Positions 12,300 to 23,370 are shown, numbered from the stretch's first letter. The stretch is DNA of 64,000 nucleotides from Strongylocentrotus purpuratus (GCF_000002235.5 NW_022145599.1:22900879-22964878), one strand, 5' to 3'. Program-made: numbers and translations. Notes: a model not told the origin generated them from the sequence alone.

Positions 12300-15200
12300 C
12301 AAATCCTCACTACATGCGCGCACACCAAAAGAAAAAGAGTAATCGCAAACCATTTTGACCAACCCTGCAAAGATTGTGTTACTGTTCTAATCTAGAAATT
12401 TGACTTTTTGATTAAAATTGAACAACAAACAGACTGGTCCGCATATATGCACGGACCTAACATGATTCTACTAATTCAGGTAAACCTGACCCTGTCTAAA
12501 ATTACATTTAACAAAAGGAAAAGTTAGACCTCAGACAACTTCAATTTGGTAAACACGGTTTTGAACAAAAGCAAATTTGAGTCTGTAGAATACAGGCCGA
12601 ACTGTTTAACATTTTGAAGACGCTGGTACCCATGATTTGATAAAATCGATGATTTTTGAAAATTATTGGGAAATTCTCTCACCAACTTCCTTTCATTTTC
12701 ATCATATCCGGGTTAGTTTCTCATTTATACCTGGATTTGTGTTTCTCTACTTTTTCATTTCATGTGTACTATTTGCTCGACTATTTTGTTCTCTAGTGAT
12801 GATAAAAGATAATTCGATAATGTAGTCCATCACTTTGTAACTTAAACACTCATTCAATCTATTTAATGCATTGGGGTATGACTGAGTAGAATTATTTCAC
12901 CAGGGGTCTGGCGTTTCCTGTATGAATCAACTTTCTAGTTTCAACCGGATTTTTCTTCTTTCTTTTTTCTTTTTGAAATATGATATAAAGTGAGGGGCTT
13001 GATTATTAATAATTTTCCAAATATTCCGGGGGCACCAGTATCTATAGCCCCTACATCTAGTACGCCTGTCATCGAATGACACGTTTATAGTCCTACCTAA
13101 TTTCTTTGTAATCTTCAAGGTCAATCCTGCAGCGTTGTATAGATTTAGATTCAATTCATGTCCCTATGCCGATTTGTTAGACAACTTTAAAAATTAGTTC
13201 ACCACTTTTGTAGACATGAAAAACTCATGAAAAAAGGCAACATCATCGCTTCAATTTGTATGACTTCATCATCTTCAGGTTCATTCTATGAACTACCATA
13301 TTCACAACCAACGTAACGATACTTTAAATTATTAGATATTCCTCATATTCTCATACATTTTCGTCATACTCTATCATAGACTTATACGCACCGTGCATCA
13401 GCACAATTCTGTTTTTTTTTTCTTTTTCATTGCGAATCATGTTATGAAAACGTGTAGGATTTATCTTTTAATTTAAGTAAATTTCTAGACTATTTCAACT
13501 ACTTCCACGACCTTTTCAAAATGTTGAATAGTATACATTTGCTAACACCTTATTTCTTTATCTCATTCGCAATCATCAAATCCAATCCACAATGGTATTT
13601 CATAACCACACTCCAATTCAAGACATTAAAGAGAGGAAACTTGCAATCAAATATTCGATATTCAAACTATAATTCATATTTATAACAAACATAACCATGT
13701 ACATAAACACCAATCACTGAATAATTATTCACGGAATGTTGATGATTAGTAAAAGGGACATATTTCCATGTGCTTTCCAAAATTAGCTAATTTAAAAAAA
13801 AAATCAAATCAGATCAGAATATGTATAAACAAAATATTAAAATAAGACGGTATTCGCCATGTAAATAAATTGGGAGATAACATGAAGTTAGGTCTATATC
13901 GGTATTATACCCGTCGTAACAATTATTTTCGTTCATTCCCAAGTATAAAACGAAATACTGTTTGGTTCATGCGCGTGCTTTTTTCTATTGAATTATTTCT
14001 TGAACAGGGACCATTTTGCCTCAATCATAACTGCATAGACATTAGTGAATTCCGACATGTACAACTATAAATACTGTCCTTACATAAATGTATTCATTGA
14101 TTTCCTTAGGCAAACTAAGAAGAAACGAGTATATGTTTTTGTTCCTGCTCAAAGAATACTCTATGAACGTTATTTAAAAAAAAAACATTTATACAACATT
14201 GCATCCCCACATATAAAACATAATTGATCGAAACCGATGTTCTTCATCTTAATCAGATTAAACTACCCTGCGGCTTATCTAACTGTCAAAAACAAATACA
14301 ATTCGCCTAGGGTGAATCATAATTTTGCACAGTTGATTTGAAAGAAGAAATAAAAGATCCACATAGGCTAGAAAGGAATATGAAAATATTTCTGCTGTAA
14401 CAATCGTAGCGAGTGGTGTATTGGTTAGGACATACATTTACAAATAATTAAACATAAGAATTGATAAACTTATCCTTCATATAAAATAAGACAACTAAAT
14501 ACAATGTACGTTATAAGTATATAGAAATATCTTTGGTAAAAGCTAAGTGAGACCTACAATCTGTTCATAGGCCATTATACATGTACATTCAACAACTTGC
14601 TAGGTCCTTGCTAATTTAATCTTCAAATTTACAGAACTATAGATAATGAAAAAGTTGATGTGATATGTATTTCATTAATTGTTTATTATGACGCACTTAA
14701 GTACTGGCCTCAAGTACTTAAGTACTTTTTTCCGCAAGATAAACAACCGTAGTTTGAGGTAATCGACACTGACTGATGGTAGAAAATCAATTTATACTTA
14801 GTCAGTGATATAATACGAAAAGTACTTGATATGAATAAATACTGAATGAAAGACATTTACACTGAATGAATCCTTAGGTATTGGGTAACATTATAGGTTA
14901 TTAAGTATCGTGACTTATGAAGAAAAAAAAACCCATCAAATCTGTTATTTTACTTCATATTTTGTCTGCTCTAAGCTCCAGTAGGACTATCAACTGAACA
15001 CAAGAATGAAGTATATGAAATACATAAACGATATAAGATATGGTCGATAACATTTCACCCATATCATACGACTGACGAGCCTTTTCTCTCTTGCATTGTA
15101 ATGAACAAAATATCTTTGGTTTCGATAATAACTCACATTTTTGATCAATTTATTTGCTGGAGAAATCACATTCTAAACAGACACATAATTATATAAGGAA

Positions 15201-15331
15201 ATAACGTTTCAAATGATTGTGACATCATGTCGCGTCCGACTGTTGCATAATTGAACGGGTCATTTTTTTCCTATTTCCAATAAAAAAAAATTAATGGTAT
15301 GTGTTTGTCTGAAAGAGAAAGATAGACCCCA
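12300..15331. other. AT-rich intergenic DNA downstream of the first P450
   Basis: Nothing recognised except a short palindromic stretch around AAGTACTTAAGTACTT near 14714-14729. Confidence 0.5.
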
Positions 15332-15337
15332 TTTATT
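15332..15337 (-). other. Candidate polyadenylation signal of the first P450
   Basis: TTTATT on the plus strand reads AATAAA on the minus strand, 135 bp past the stop codon. It is the nearest canonical signal that I noticed and would give a short 3' UTR. Confidence 0.4.
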
Positions 15338-15471
15338 GCCTATTCAGTCCTCGCTCCAGTGTTTCATCAAGCTCACTATGGAATAACGCAAATAATATCA
15401 TTAATATGATTTAGTTACCTTAATGATGTCCCTTCGGTAGTGACAATAACAGATTAAGAAAGGTATGTAGT

Positions 15472-17115
15472 CTATTTCCTGGAGATCAAATTGATATTCA
15501 AGTCTTTGGGTCGTCTGGCTAGTCCGTCTGTCGCCTCCATGCTCACTTCACCGTCTTTGGAATGCTCGATAGAGAAATTTTGGAGGAAGATGGTGAAGAA
15601 GAAAAAGAGTTCGATTCGCGCCAAATCCGATCCGATGCATCGTCTGCGTCCGACGCTGAACGGAATCACATGTTTCTTCATCTCCTGGTCGATGGCGCCA
15701 TCGGAGGTCAGGAAACGACTGGCATTGAAGACTTGAGGTTCATTCCATACCTGGGGGTCAACGTGAGCTGAATAGAGGTTGACGAAGACGACGGTATCCT
15801 TAGCAACGAAGTACCCGTCGAGCACGGTATCGGAGGTGGTGCTATGAGGGATGGCAAACGGGACGGGAGTCGCGTGACGCAATATTTCTAGGAGGCAGGA
15901 TTGCGTGAATGGGAGCTTTTCGCGGTCTTCGAGCGTCGGCAGTCGATCTTGGCCCACCATCGTGTCAATCTCCTCCTGGACTTTACGCTGGGTATCTGGA
16001 TGTGCAGCCATGTAGAGTAAGCACCATTCGAGCGTTGTTGAAACGGTCTCAAACCCAGCGCCGAAATAGTCAAAACAAGTTTCGCGCAGCATTACGTCAT
16101 TAATGCCAGCTTTCTTGTTATTATTTTCGTTGTAACGTCGTCCTGACGTGACGAGATGGTCGAGGATGTCGCGCTCGGAACCGTCCTCGTATTCTGCGGT
16201 ATGCACTTCGAGAAGATTCCCACCAACGAATGCACGGAACTCGGTCAGCAAGGATTTAAATTCGTTGGTTGATTTCCTGAAAAAGACACGGAGCCACGGC
16301 ATGAAATCGACGGGGTTGCCGCTTCCCGTAGCGGCTGTGAAACGGTCGGAAATATTAAGTAGGTTCAGCAGGGCTTCGTCCTCATAAGTGTGTCTTTTGC
16401 TGAACATGAACCAGCACATGACATTACTGACAGCAAGTCGGAGAACGTTTCTGATATCGACAACATTATCTGGACGTGGTTTGCATTGGTCACCATTTGC
16501 GTTGTTATTATTGTTGTTGTTGTCGCATGCGATAGATTTGAAATACTGTACGAGTTCTGAAGCCTCGGTCGAAACTACCGATTCAACGAACTTCACCTGA
16601 CTACCAGCGGTGAAATGACGGAGTGAGGATTCAGCGAGTTTTCGATGCAATTTCCATGATTCGCCATAGTTCCCGAAAGACAACGATGTCCCACTTTTGA
16701 CACCAGATTTGATTAGCTCAAAAGTGTAGAGATCGGGACGTCCAGAGAATACCACGGCCTGTTTGATGAGCGCCTTTTGGATGGCCTCGTAACCATTCAA
16801 AACGAGCACCGGGCGACTGCCGAGCCGAATCTGAAAGATGGAGCCGAACTTCTTCGCGAGAGCCGTCAGCGAGAGGTGGGGTGCGGAACGACCAAGAGAC
16901 AGCATATTACCAAGCACAGGGATCCCCCATGGACCTGGAAGAGGTTTGGCTTCATCCCCGCTCGACTTAGCCCTCATCTTCATAGATGATTCTGTTAGCC
17001 ATACCCGGGTGACGAGGATGACGACGGTGACGAGTAGGAAATACGACGCAATCGTCTGGCTCAAGTACTGTGGACCTGGATTCATGGAGGTTGTCGCACT
17101 GACGTCCAACATCAT
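15472..17115 (-). CDS. CYP1-like cytochrome P450 monooxygenase, intronless, complete
   Basis: This is a microsomal heme-thiolate monooxygenase, 547 aa in one uninterrupted frame. In order: hydrophobic anchor at about residues 22-39; hinge LPGPWGIPVLGN at 59-70; C-helix WKLHRKL (W154, R158); an Asn tract at 199-205; I-helix GAGFETVSTT at 352-361; ExxR as EILR at 410-413; IPHSTT at 422-427, a CYP1-type strand; heme loop FSVGRRRCIG with ligand Cys493. PF-IPHSTT-DT-L-G and the I-helix resemble vertebrate CYP1A/1B, so clan 2, CYP1-like, is the best call; an echinoderm-specific CYP1-like subfamily is likely. The family usually has 500-530 aa; the excess is the N-terminus and the Asn tract. Two ATGs are adjacent; the second has a better -3 base (A), so translation may start one residue later. 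All key residues are present, so the gene looks functional. Known CYP1 role: oxidation of aromatic xenobiotics or endogenous ligands at the ER. Substrate here is unknown. Confidence 0.95.
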   Translation of the reverse strand: MMLDVSATTSMNPGPQYLSQTIASYFLLVTVVILVTRVWLTESSMKMRAKSSGDEAKPLPGPWGIPVLGNMLSLGRSAPHLSLTALAKKFGSIFQIRLGSRPVLVLNGYEAIQKALIKQAVVFSGRPDLYTFELIKSGVKSGTSLSFGNYGESWKLHRKLAESSLRHFTAGSQVKFVESVVSTEASELVQYFKSIACDNNNNNNNANGDQCKPRPDNVVDIRNVLRLAVSNVMCWFMFSKRHTYEDEALLNLLNISDRFTAATGSGNPVDFMPWLRVFFRKSTNEFKSLLTEFRAFVGGNLLEVHTAEYEDGSERDILDHLVTSGRRYNENNNKKAGINDVMLRETCFDYFGAGFETVSTTLEWCLLYMAAHPDTQRKVQEEIDTMVGQDRLPTLEDREKLPFTQSCLLEILRHATPVPFAIPHSTTSDTVLDGYFVAKDTVVFVNLYSAHVDPQVWNEPQVFNASRFLTSDGAIDQEMKKHVIPFSVGRRRCIGSDLARIELFFFFTIFLQNFSIEHSKDGEVSMEATDGLARRPKDLNINLISRK

Positions 17116-17261
17116 GGAGACTTTAAGTGAAGATAAGGTTGGAAGTTAAACGTCAATGTATTACTTTCAATTCAATCTCGGAATGAACTTGCATGTAATA
17201 TAATTGATTTCGAAAAGTCGTGATCAACTGTGGTATGCATCAATGTCGAGCAGCTTGAGAA

Positions 17262-17296
17262 ATGATGACTCTTGATGTATGAGTGCTCTTAAATAG
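17262..17296 (-). promoter_or_regulatory. Candidate core promoter of the 15.5-17.1 kb P450
   Basis: Read on the minus strand there is a TATTTAAG motif (plus 17288-17295), about 175 bp upstream of the start codon. If it acts as a TATA box, transcription would start near 17262 and leave a 5' leader of about 150 nt. No splice acceptor is needed. Assigned by motif and distance only. Confidence 0.35.
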
Positions 17297-17429
17297 TTTT
17301 GTGGCTTATCAGTTACGCAAGCAACGAGTTTTCGAAGACGGTTTCTTTTGTCAATGTTCACTGATAGCCAGTCTACCAATTAAATCGATCTCGTGAGCCC
17401 ATAGAAGTTATTCATCAATAAATAAAAGT

Positions 17430-18437
17430 GCGTGCGTCTCTTCGTGCATGGGGGGCATAAACATTAGTGCATTCCGCCGAGTTTGCGTGCACTCTTTTCT
17501 TTTCTGACGACCTCGTCAACGTAGTCTTAATATATATACTGTGCAAAAAATACATCGGAATTCAGAAGCTTTATTTCCCCGTTAATCTATAAAGTGAGTA
17601 AAAAGAAAGTAAATAATCTGAATACATTTTTAATTAAATTATCTATGAACTCTATAAAGGTCTTGTTTGTGGGTCATAATTACATTCCTTTTCTGCAATT
17701 ACAAATCAGTGCCTGTAAAAATAGACTAACAAATATCGTCAGCTAGTCCTTCGGCGCGCGGGCGTTGTACACCTGTAAGTACGGGCAGAGCTTGCGTGCG
17801 AGCCGACCCCCTAGCCATTGTATCGAAGCGAAAATTGCGTGCGAATGAAACCGCCTCCTCTAAAAGAGTGCACTCTACTGTGACTGACTGATTGAAATGT
17901 AAAAAAAAGAAGAAATCATAGGGGCTTGAAGTAGTTTGACAAACACAACCATTTACATAATGATTGTTGGCATATTCGCACGCAAGTCTGTAATAATCCC
18001 GAGCGGACATTGTTTCGTAGAGATAAAGGTTTTGGGGTCTTCTCCAGCTCCGCACGCAAGCTACATGAAGAGAACCCCCCTACTCGACTACCATGGTCTT
18101 TGTGTACATACCAGGTGAAAAAGCAAATAATATCAGAGCAAGCGGCCCTTTAATCGGTCTTTCATTTATCGACGATTTTTTTTTCTTTCTCTTTCTAACA
18201 GGCAAAGAGGAAAATCAAAACGTTGGCAAAGGAAGCAGGAGATCCCTATTCCACGCCCAGACTGGATATTTCCGGAACTCATTGTCGCATTTCTGTATTT
18301 ATTTGAAAGCCGTTTGAACAAATATAGGTTGGAAGATTTCAACACATGTCCCCTTTTCGGAATGGTTCCATCTACAAAACGCCTTTCTCATCTATTCTGT
18401 TTGAGTTTATCAGTTAGTGAAGTTACAACATTGCGTG
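17430..18437. promoter_or_regulatory. XRE (AHR/ARNT) site cluster upstream of the first P450
   Basis: TTGCGTG occurs at 17483-17489, 17792-17798, 17835-17841 and 18431-18437; its complement CACGCAA at 17979-17985 and 18053-18059; a further GCGTG at 17430-17434. Four of the six share the longer form TTGCGTGCGRR. They lie 0.3-1.3 kb upstream of the P450 start. In vertebrates TNGCGTG is the dioxin-response element through which AHR/ARNT activates CYP1A and CYP1B. Binding here is inferred from motif, clustering and target gene. Confidence 0.6.
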
Positions 18438-18459
18438 ATGCTGTTTTCTATAACACAAT

Positions 18460-18670
18460 GATAATAATAACAACAATAATAATAATAATGATGATAATAA
18501 TAATAATAATAATAATAATGACAATAGTATTTGTAATAATGACAAAAATAATAATAATGATGACAAAAATAATAATAATGATGATGATAATGATGATGAA
18601 AAATAAAAATGATAATAATAATGATATTGATAAAGATGATGATGAAAATGATATTGGTAATAATAATAAC
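18460..18670 (+). repeat. AAT/GAT interrupted microsatellite
   Basis: ATAATAATA, ATGATGATG and AACAATAAT in mixed order over 210 bp. Both strands stay open in several frames only because of the repeat. Confidence 0.9.
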
Positions 18671-19595
18671 AAGGAATATTAAGGGGCTCTAAAAAGTGTC
18701 TAGTAGTAGTAATCACATAATTTGATTTCGATTTATTATCTCTGTATTCCATATAAACTATAAACAATTTCCGTAAAATAACAAATATAAAATACTAAAA
18801 AGTACTTTCTGAAAAATGAATCATAAATAAGCAATTGACAATCATCATAAAAAAACGAAAGGATAATTGTCATTATGATCATATTACATCACAATTTGTG
18901 AATTTATTTGCGGAAGAAGGACTTCCTATTTGAGAATGAAAGCTAAAATAATATATATTCGATCTTCTTTAGGAGGTTTGCAAATATTCAAATCACCCGT
19001 CTCCAATTAATGAACAGTTTTATCGATATGCGTGTCTGAATTAGGTTTCCTTGAGACAGACAGTGAACAATGTATATACCTAGTGCGAGATGTGATTCTG
19101 TTATATCCGCTCGAAAATATGATGTGATATTGCATAACCTAACTGTGCCGCGTGCCTCTATTAAAGCACAGGAAATCATAGAAATTCTGAAACCATATGT
19201 GACCTCCTCTGGATCACTTTAACAGTCGATTCTCGACAAAATAAATCTATAGCGACATGGACTATTGTAGAAATATGCGGAACACAGCAGGATTTGCGGA
19301 TCATTCGTAGTCACAATGATGTCATTGAAAATGTGATTAACATGGATTCGGAAAACCCTTTTTTCCCCCTTTTTTTTATCCTGATCGCTTCATATAATAT
19401 TTTGTTATATTCCTCAAATAAAACTTTACTAGTAAGTTTTTTTTTACAAATACGTCATGGAAATAAAACAAACTTTAAATAAAGGTGCGATAATTTCGAG
19501 CAACTAATGATTAACACAATACATACAATTACAACTCGTTTTATTCATCAATATATTTTGTCTTTACTTTTAACTCAACTCCTCAAATATCGGGC
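18671..19595. other. Non-coding DNA, nothing recognised
   Basis: AT-rich, no XRE cores, no frames with family resemblance. Confidence 0.5.
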
Positions 19596-19656
19596 CTTTA
19601 CCAGGCGCGGATCCAGGGGGGGGGCCGAGCGGGCCTTGGCCCCCCCCCCCCCCGCA

Positions 19657-19775
19657 TAAAAAAAAAAAAAAAAAAAGAGAGAAGAAAGGAAAAGAAGGGA
19701 AAGGGAAAGAGGAGAGAAAGGGAAAGAAAGAAGAGGAAGAAGAAAAGAAAAGGGGGAAGAAGGAGATCGGGGGCG
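19657..19775 (+). repeat. Long purine tract inside the TIR element
   Basis: A/G only from a poly-A start through GAGAGAAGAAAGGAAAAG to about 19770. Similar tracts occur at 30197-30240 and, inverted, at 61493-61617, so the tract belongs to the element family. Confidence 0.8.
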
Positions 19776-20209
19776 AAAGGGCCTTGCCTCCCAGGCTGTT
19801 GACCCCCCCCCCCCCCAATCAAAAAAATAAGAGAGAAGGAAGGAAAGGGAAAGAAAAAAGGAAAAGAGGAGATACTGGCGTACTGATAGGGGGGGGGGGT
19901 TGGGGGAAATCAAATTCAAATGTGGTTTTTTTCTAATTCCACAACGGTGGATTACAAATAATGCTGAAATGACATAATTTTCGAGATTTTCCTCACTTTT
20001 TAGTAAATTATACGTTTGTATGTATTTGTTGGAAAATGACAAATTCCTAAATTTACAGCCAGGCAAGAAATATGATTCTTGAGATTCCTACATGTCAGGG
20101 CCCGAGGTACGGCGGGGATCGGGAGCCCTGAGCTCCCCCCCCCCCCACACTTTTTTGAAAAAGTATATTAAAGAGAAATAAATTAGAATGAGAGAAAGAA
20201 TAGTTAACT

Positions 20210-20633
20210 GCCAGTGTTAAAAAATAATGAGGCATCAAAATATGCTCATCTGACCGTGATTAATGCCTAAAACCCCTAAGCTTCCGGGGGCTCTGCCCCC
20301 TGGATTCCACCTACGGCCCTACGGCGGGCCCTTAGATGCTCATCTGACGGTAATTTCAATGCCTAAAACCCTTGATTTTGGCGGCTCCGCCCCCTGGACC
20401 CCATGCCAAATATTGACCTGCCAGTGTCACAAAATAATAAGGTATACAAAAAATGCTCATCTGACCTTAATTAAACGCCTAAAACCCCTGAGCTTCCGGT
20501 GCCGGCTCCGCCGCCTCGACCCCACCAGGGGCCCTAAGACGGGCCCCTGAATGCTTATCTGACCGTAATTTATTGCCTTAAACCATTGAGCTTGCGGGGT
20601 TAGACAAGGTATCAAAATGTGTTTATCTGACCG
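20210..20633. repeat. Cluster of GGGGCTCCGCCCC-type repeats
   Basis: Four partial copies of CATCTGACCGTAATT, TGCCTAAAACCCCTGAGCTT and GGCTCCGCCCCCTGGACCCC (a short palindrome), spaced about 90-200 bp. Related to 6230-6470. Confidence 0.65.
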
Positions 20634-21720
20634 CAGGCGCGTAGCCAGGGGGGGGGGGGGGGGGGGGGAAACTAAATTCCGATGAGGATTATTTTCGAGA
20701 ACGGTACAACGAATCGTTTTCTTTCTCTAATGATTTAATGAAAATTAAAAGCTTCCGCGCTTCGCGCGAGAGGGGGGAACCTGAATCCAGACGAGGATTA
20801 AGAGTCGAGAACTGTACAACGAATCATCTTCTTTCTCTAATGATTTAAGGAAATCTAAAAGCTTCCGCGCTTCGCGCAGGAGGGGGAGGGGGGGGGGGGG
20901 GACTGAATTTAGACAAGGATTATGAGTCGAGAACTGTACAACGAATCGTCTTGTTTCTCTAATGATTTAATGAATCGTAAAATTTTCCGCGCTTCGCGCG
21001 GGAGGGGAAAAAACTAAATTCAGACGAGAATTATTTTCGAGAATGGTACAACGAATCGTCTTCTTCCTCTAATGATTTAATGAAAATTAAAAGCTTTCGC
21101 GCTTCGCGCGAGAGGGGGGAACCTGAATCCAGACGAGGATTAAGAGTCGAGAACTGTACAACGAATCGTTTTCTTTCTCTTATAGTTAAATGAAACGTCA
21201 AAGCTTCCGCGCTTCGCGCAGGAGGGGGAGGGGGCACTGAATTTAGACAAGGATTAAGAGTCGAGAACTGTACAACGAATCGTCTTCTTTCTCTAATGAT
21301 TTAATGAAAATTAAAAGCTTCCGCGCTTCGCGCGAGAGGGGGGAACCTGAATCCAGACGAGGATTAAGAGTCGAGAACTGTACAACGAATCATCTTCTTT
21401 CTCTAATGAGTTAAGGAAATCTAAAAGCTTCCGCGCTTCGCGCAGGAGGGGGGGGGGAACCTAAATTCAGACGAGGATTAAGAGTCGAGAACTCGACAAC
21501 GAATCGTCTTCTTTCTCTAATAATTTAATAAATCGTAAAATTTTCCGCGCTTCGCGCGGGAGGGAAAAAACTAAATTAAGACGAGAATTATTTTCGAGAA
21601 TGGTACAACGAATCGTCTTCTTTCTCTAATAATTTAATGAAACGTCAAAGCTTCCGCGTTTCGCGGAGGAGGAAGGGGGAAAATCGCCCCTCCCTGCACC
21701 GCCTCCCCCCCCCCCGCATT
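20634..21720 (+). mobile_element. TIR element (TAGCC type), left end plus tandem array
   Basis: CAGGCGCGTAGCCAGG at 20634-20649, then a poly-G run, then the tandem array. The same order is seen in the complete small element at 30136-30552. A matching right end is not found before the outer element ends. Confidence 0.6.
20688..21690 (+). repeat. Tandem array A: nine units of 110-120 bp
   Basis: Units repeat GAGAACTGTACAACGAATCG, CTTTCTCTAATGATTTAA and a hairpin core CCGCGCTTCGCGCG, seen near 20753, 20863, 20983, 21094, 21204, 21319, 21429, 21541 and 21651. Units differ by scattered substitutions and variable G-run length. Confidence 0.9.
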
Positions 21721-21919
21721 ACGTCACTGTTGGTCACCATTACGTACCAATATATGGCTCGCATAATTTCAAATTTGGGCCCCCCCCCCTAAGAAATCCT
21801 GGATCCGCGCCTGCTTTACAACAGTTTTGGGCTAGTTCGGCAAGGTCAGAGCAATTAAATCAGTCTAGATTGTCATTGGAGTCTAAGTAATTATTAACTT
21901 TTCAATTCTTCTCTTCTCA

Positions 21920-22280
21920 TACTGGACTATATATACATTCGAGTTACAATAAGCGACCTCAGTCTCACCGTAAGACCAAACTCAAACACACCCATTACAG
22001 ACAAAACCTTGGACATTCGGGGTAATTTCATTTTTTTGGGGTTTATTGTAGGTCTGGTCTGGGTCTCATCGTTATGATTTTATACTGCAGTCACAACAAC
22101 GAGACCTACAACAGACCGACAACAGATCGAACAAAACACAACTACACCCCAACGGCCAAGAATAGGTCAATTTGAAATCAGTGTGGGGGTCAGTGTGGCG
22201 GTGTGACTTCTCTTCTCGTTCGATTCAACGTATCAAGGGTCATTCTGCACTATATACATTCAAGTGACAATAAGCGATTA
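21920..22280 (+). repeat. Short direct repeats about 325 bp apart
   Basis: ACTATATATACATTCGAGTT and CAATAAGCGA near 21926-21955 recur as ACTATATACATTCAAGTG and CAATAAGCGA near 22250-22278. The hairpin at 22050 lies between them. No further element signature. Confidence 0.4.
22050..22120. repeat. Imperfect hairpin
   Basis: GGTCTGGTCTGGGTCTC-TCGTT is followed about 28 bp later by its imperfect complement AACGAGACCTACAACAGACC. Related words (GACCGATAACAGATCG, GCCAAGAATCAGTGTGG) at 5440-5510 suggest a diverged second copy of the surrounding repeat. Confidence 0.4.
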
Positions 22281-22589
22281 TGTTGGATGGTGTCGAGACG
22301 AACTGGATATATTGAAATGGGACTGGGGTGGAGTAGGGAATTGCAACCAATGACTGTTGACAGTTGTGTAGCTGGAAAAAAAACCCACAAAAAGACATAG
22401 TAAGAAAGAAAAGATAATTAAAAAAGAGAGACAAAGAGAGAGGGTCATTAATTTAAAAGTAAATGTATTCTAAATTGTATTCACAAAGAGGACTTGGCAG
22501 TTAGTTCGACTTTAAATACGTGTCACTTGTAAAAAGTTCATATATCCATACTAAGTGTAATATTGATTGTCATTTGCATGTAACTATAC

Positions 22590-22772
22590 ATTTGTTTGTT
22601 TGTTTTACCTGACTGCTACGAAAGCATGTGTATGCTTGTAAGTAAGCAACCAGGGGACCGACGGCGTTAAGTCCTCTCCGAGGGACTTGGTAATGAGGAG
22701 TACCAAAGGGCATGAGCGCATCGACTTGGTTTCTAGCCACTGCTCTACCTCTGAGCCATCGTGCCTCCTCAA
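22590..22772 (-). mobile_element. tRNA-derived SINE with an intact A box
   Basis: Minus strand: TGGCTCAGAGGTAGAGC (plus 22742-22758) is a near-perfect RNA polymerase III A box in a tRNA-like head; the B box is decayed. The body includes GGACTTAACGCCGTCGG and ends near GCAGTCAGGTAAAACAAAC. It differs from the two SINEs at 9.4 and 12.2 kb and probably belongs to another subfamily. Confidence 0.65.
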
Positions 22773-22993
22773 CAAAAAACATATATTTACTCAAAATAGT
22801 CTTTAATTGCAGCCCTTCCCCCTTTACCAAGCATGAAAATTGTTGATACGTTGTGTATATTATTCATATCTGTGCACTGTTTTTGGTAAGCCTGGACAAA
22901 TTCTCAACTTCGTTGAATCAGCAAGATATTCCCAATCCTTCACTTCTTTATCCTTATCGTTTAAAGGAAACGGAGGCTGAAGGACGCCTTTAA

Positions 22994-23370
22994 AGGGATC
23001 GTTTAACAATGTTAAATCTGAGATACACGCCCCTACATGTTATCAGTGTCTGTGATGTGGTGTAATATTGAAGCCCTAAAAAATTGCGCTTCAAAATGAT
23101 CAAGAAGTGCCTCAAAAAAGTAAAAAATCTTTGAGTGACCGGTTTTACCATACTCGTTTTTCCCAATAGACTGTAGAGTTATGAAAACCGTCAGGCGAAC
23201 GGTTTTCAAAATTTGTAATTCCAATCATAAATATCTTGATAATCAGACAGGCGATCGGCTTGTAAAAGTCATGGGGTTCCTGACTGACCTAAAGGTTTAT
23301 AATTATCATTGCATCATGAGCTAAATCCAGAATTTTGTTTCAGAATCCGAGACAAAGTTACCGGATCCCT
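22994..23370. mobile_element. Dispersed repeat, possible piggyBac-like MITE, copy 1
   Basis: It shares long blocks with 57180-57735 (GTTATCAGTGTCTGTGAT, TTTGAGTGACCGGTTTTACC, ATAAATATCTTGATAATCAG). Its edges are TTAA (22990-22993) then AGGGATC, and GATCCCT then TTAA (23371-23374): short inverted ends with TTAA flanks, as in piggyBac-type MITEs. The ends are short, so the class is tentative. Confidence 0.5.

Larger units (their letters stand above)
19602..21813. mobile_element. TIR element (GGATCC type) with target duplication, carrying nested elements
   Basis: Perfect 16-bp terminal inverted repeats, CAGGCGCGGATCCAGG (19602-19617) and its complement (21798-21813), are flanked flush by the direct repeat CTTTAC (19596-19601, 21814-21819). 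Inside are poly-C/G runs, a purine tract, GGGGCTCCGCCCC-type repeats and, from 20634, the left end of a second element type with its tandem array. No transposase frame is seen, so it is non-autonomous. The CAG start recalls hAT elements, but the duplication is 6 bp rather than 8, so the superfamily is left open. Confidence 0.75.

Noticed and set aside
15491-17149. Plus-strand frames across the first P450
   Set aside because: Antisense shadows of the minus-strand P450, whose motifs are unmistakable.
19570-20066. Minus-strand frame of 163 aa rich in Ser, Phe, Leu and Gly
   Set aside because: Created by the purine tract and G/C runs of a TIR element.
20688-21690. CRISPR-like array
   Set aside because: The repeats are 110-120 bp tandem units with no unique spacers, in a eukaryotic genome.
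21920-22280. Short LTR-like direct repeats
   Set aside because: Only about 30 bp each, with nothing retroelement-like between them.
22742-22772. Possible tRNA gene with a perfect A box
   Set aside because: No intact B box or acceptor stem; the tail is SINE-like.
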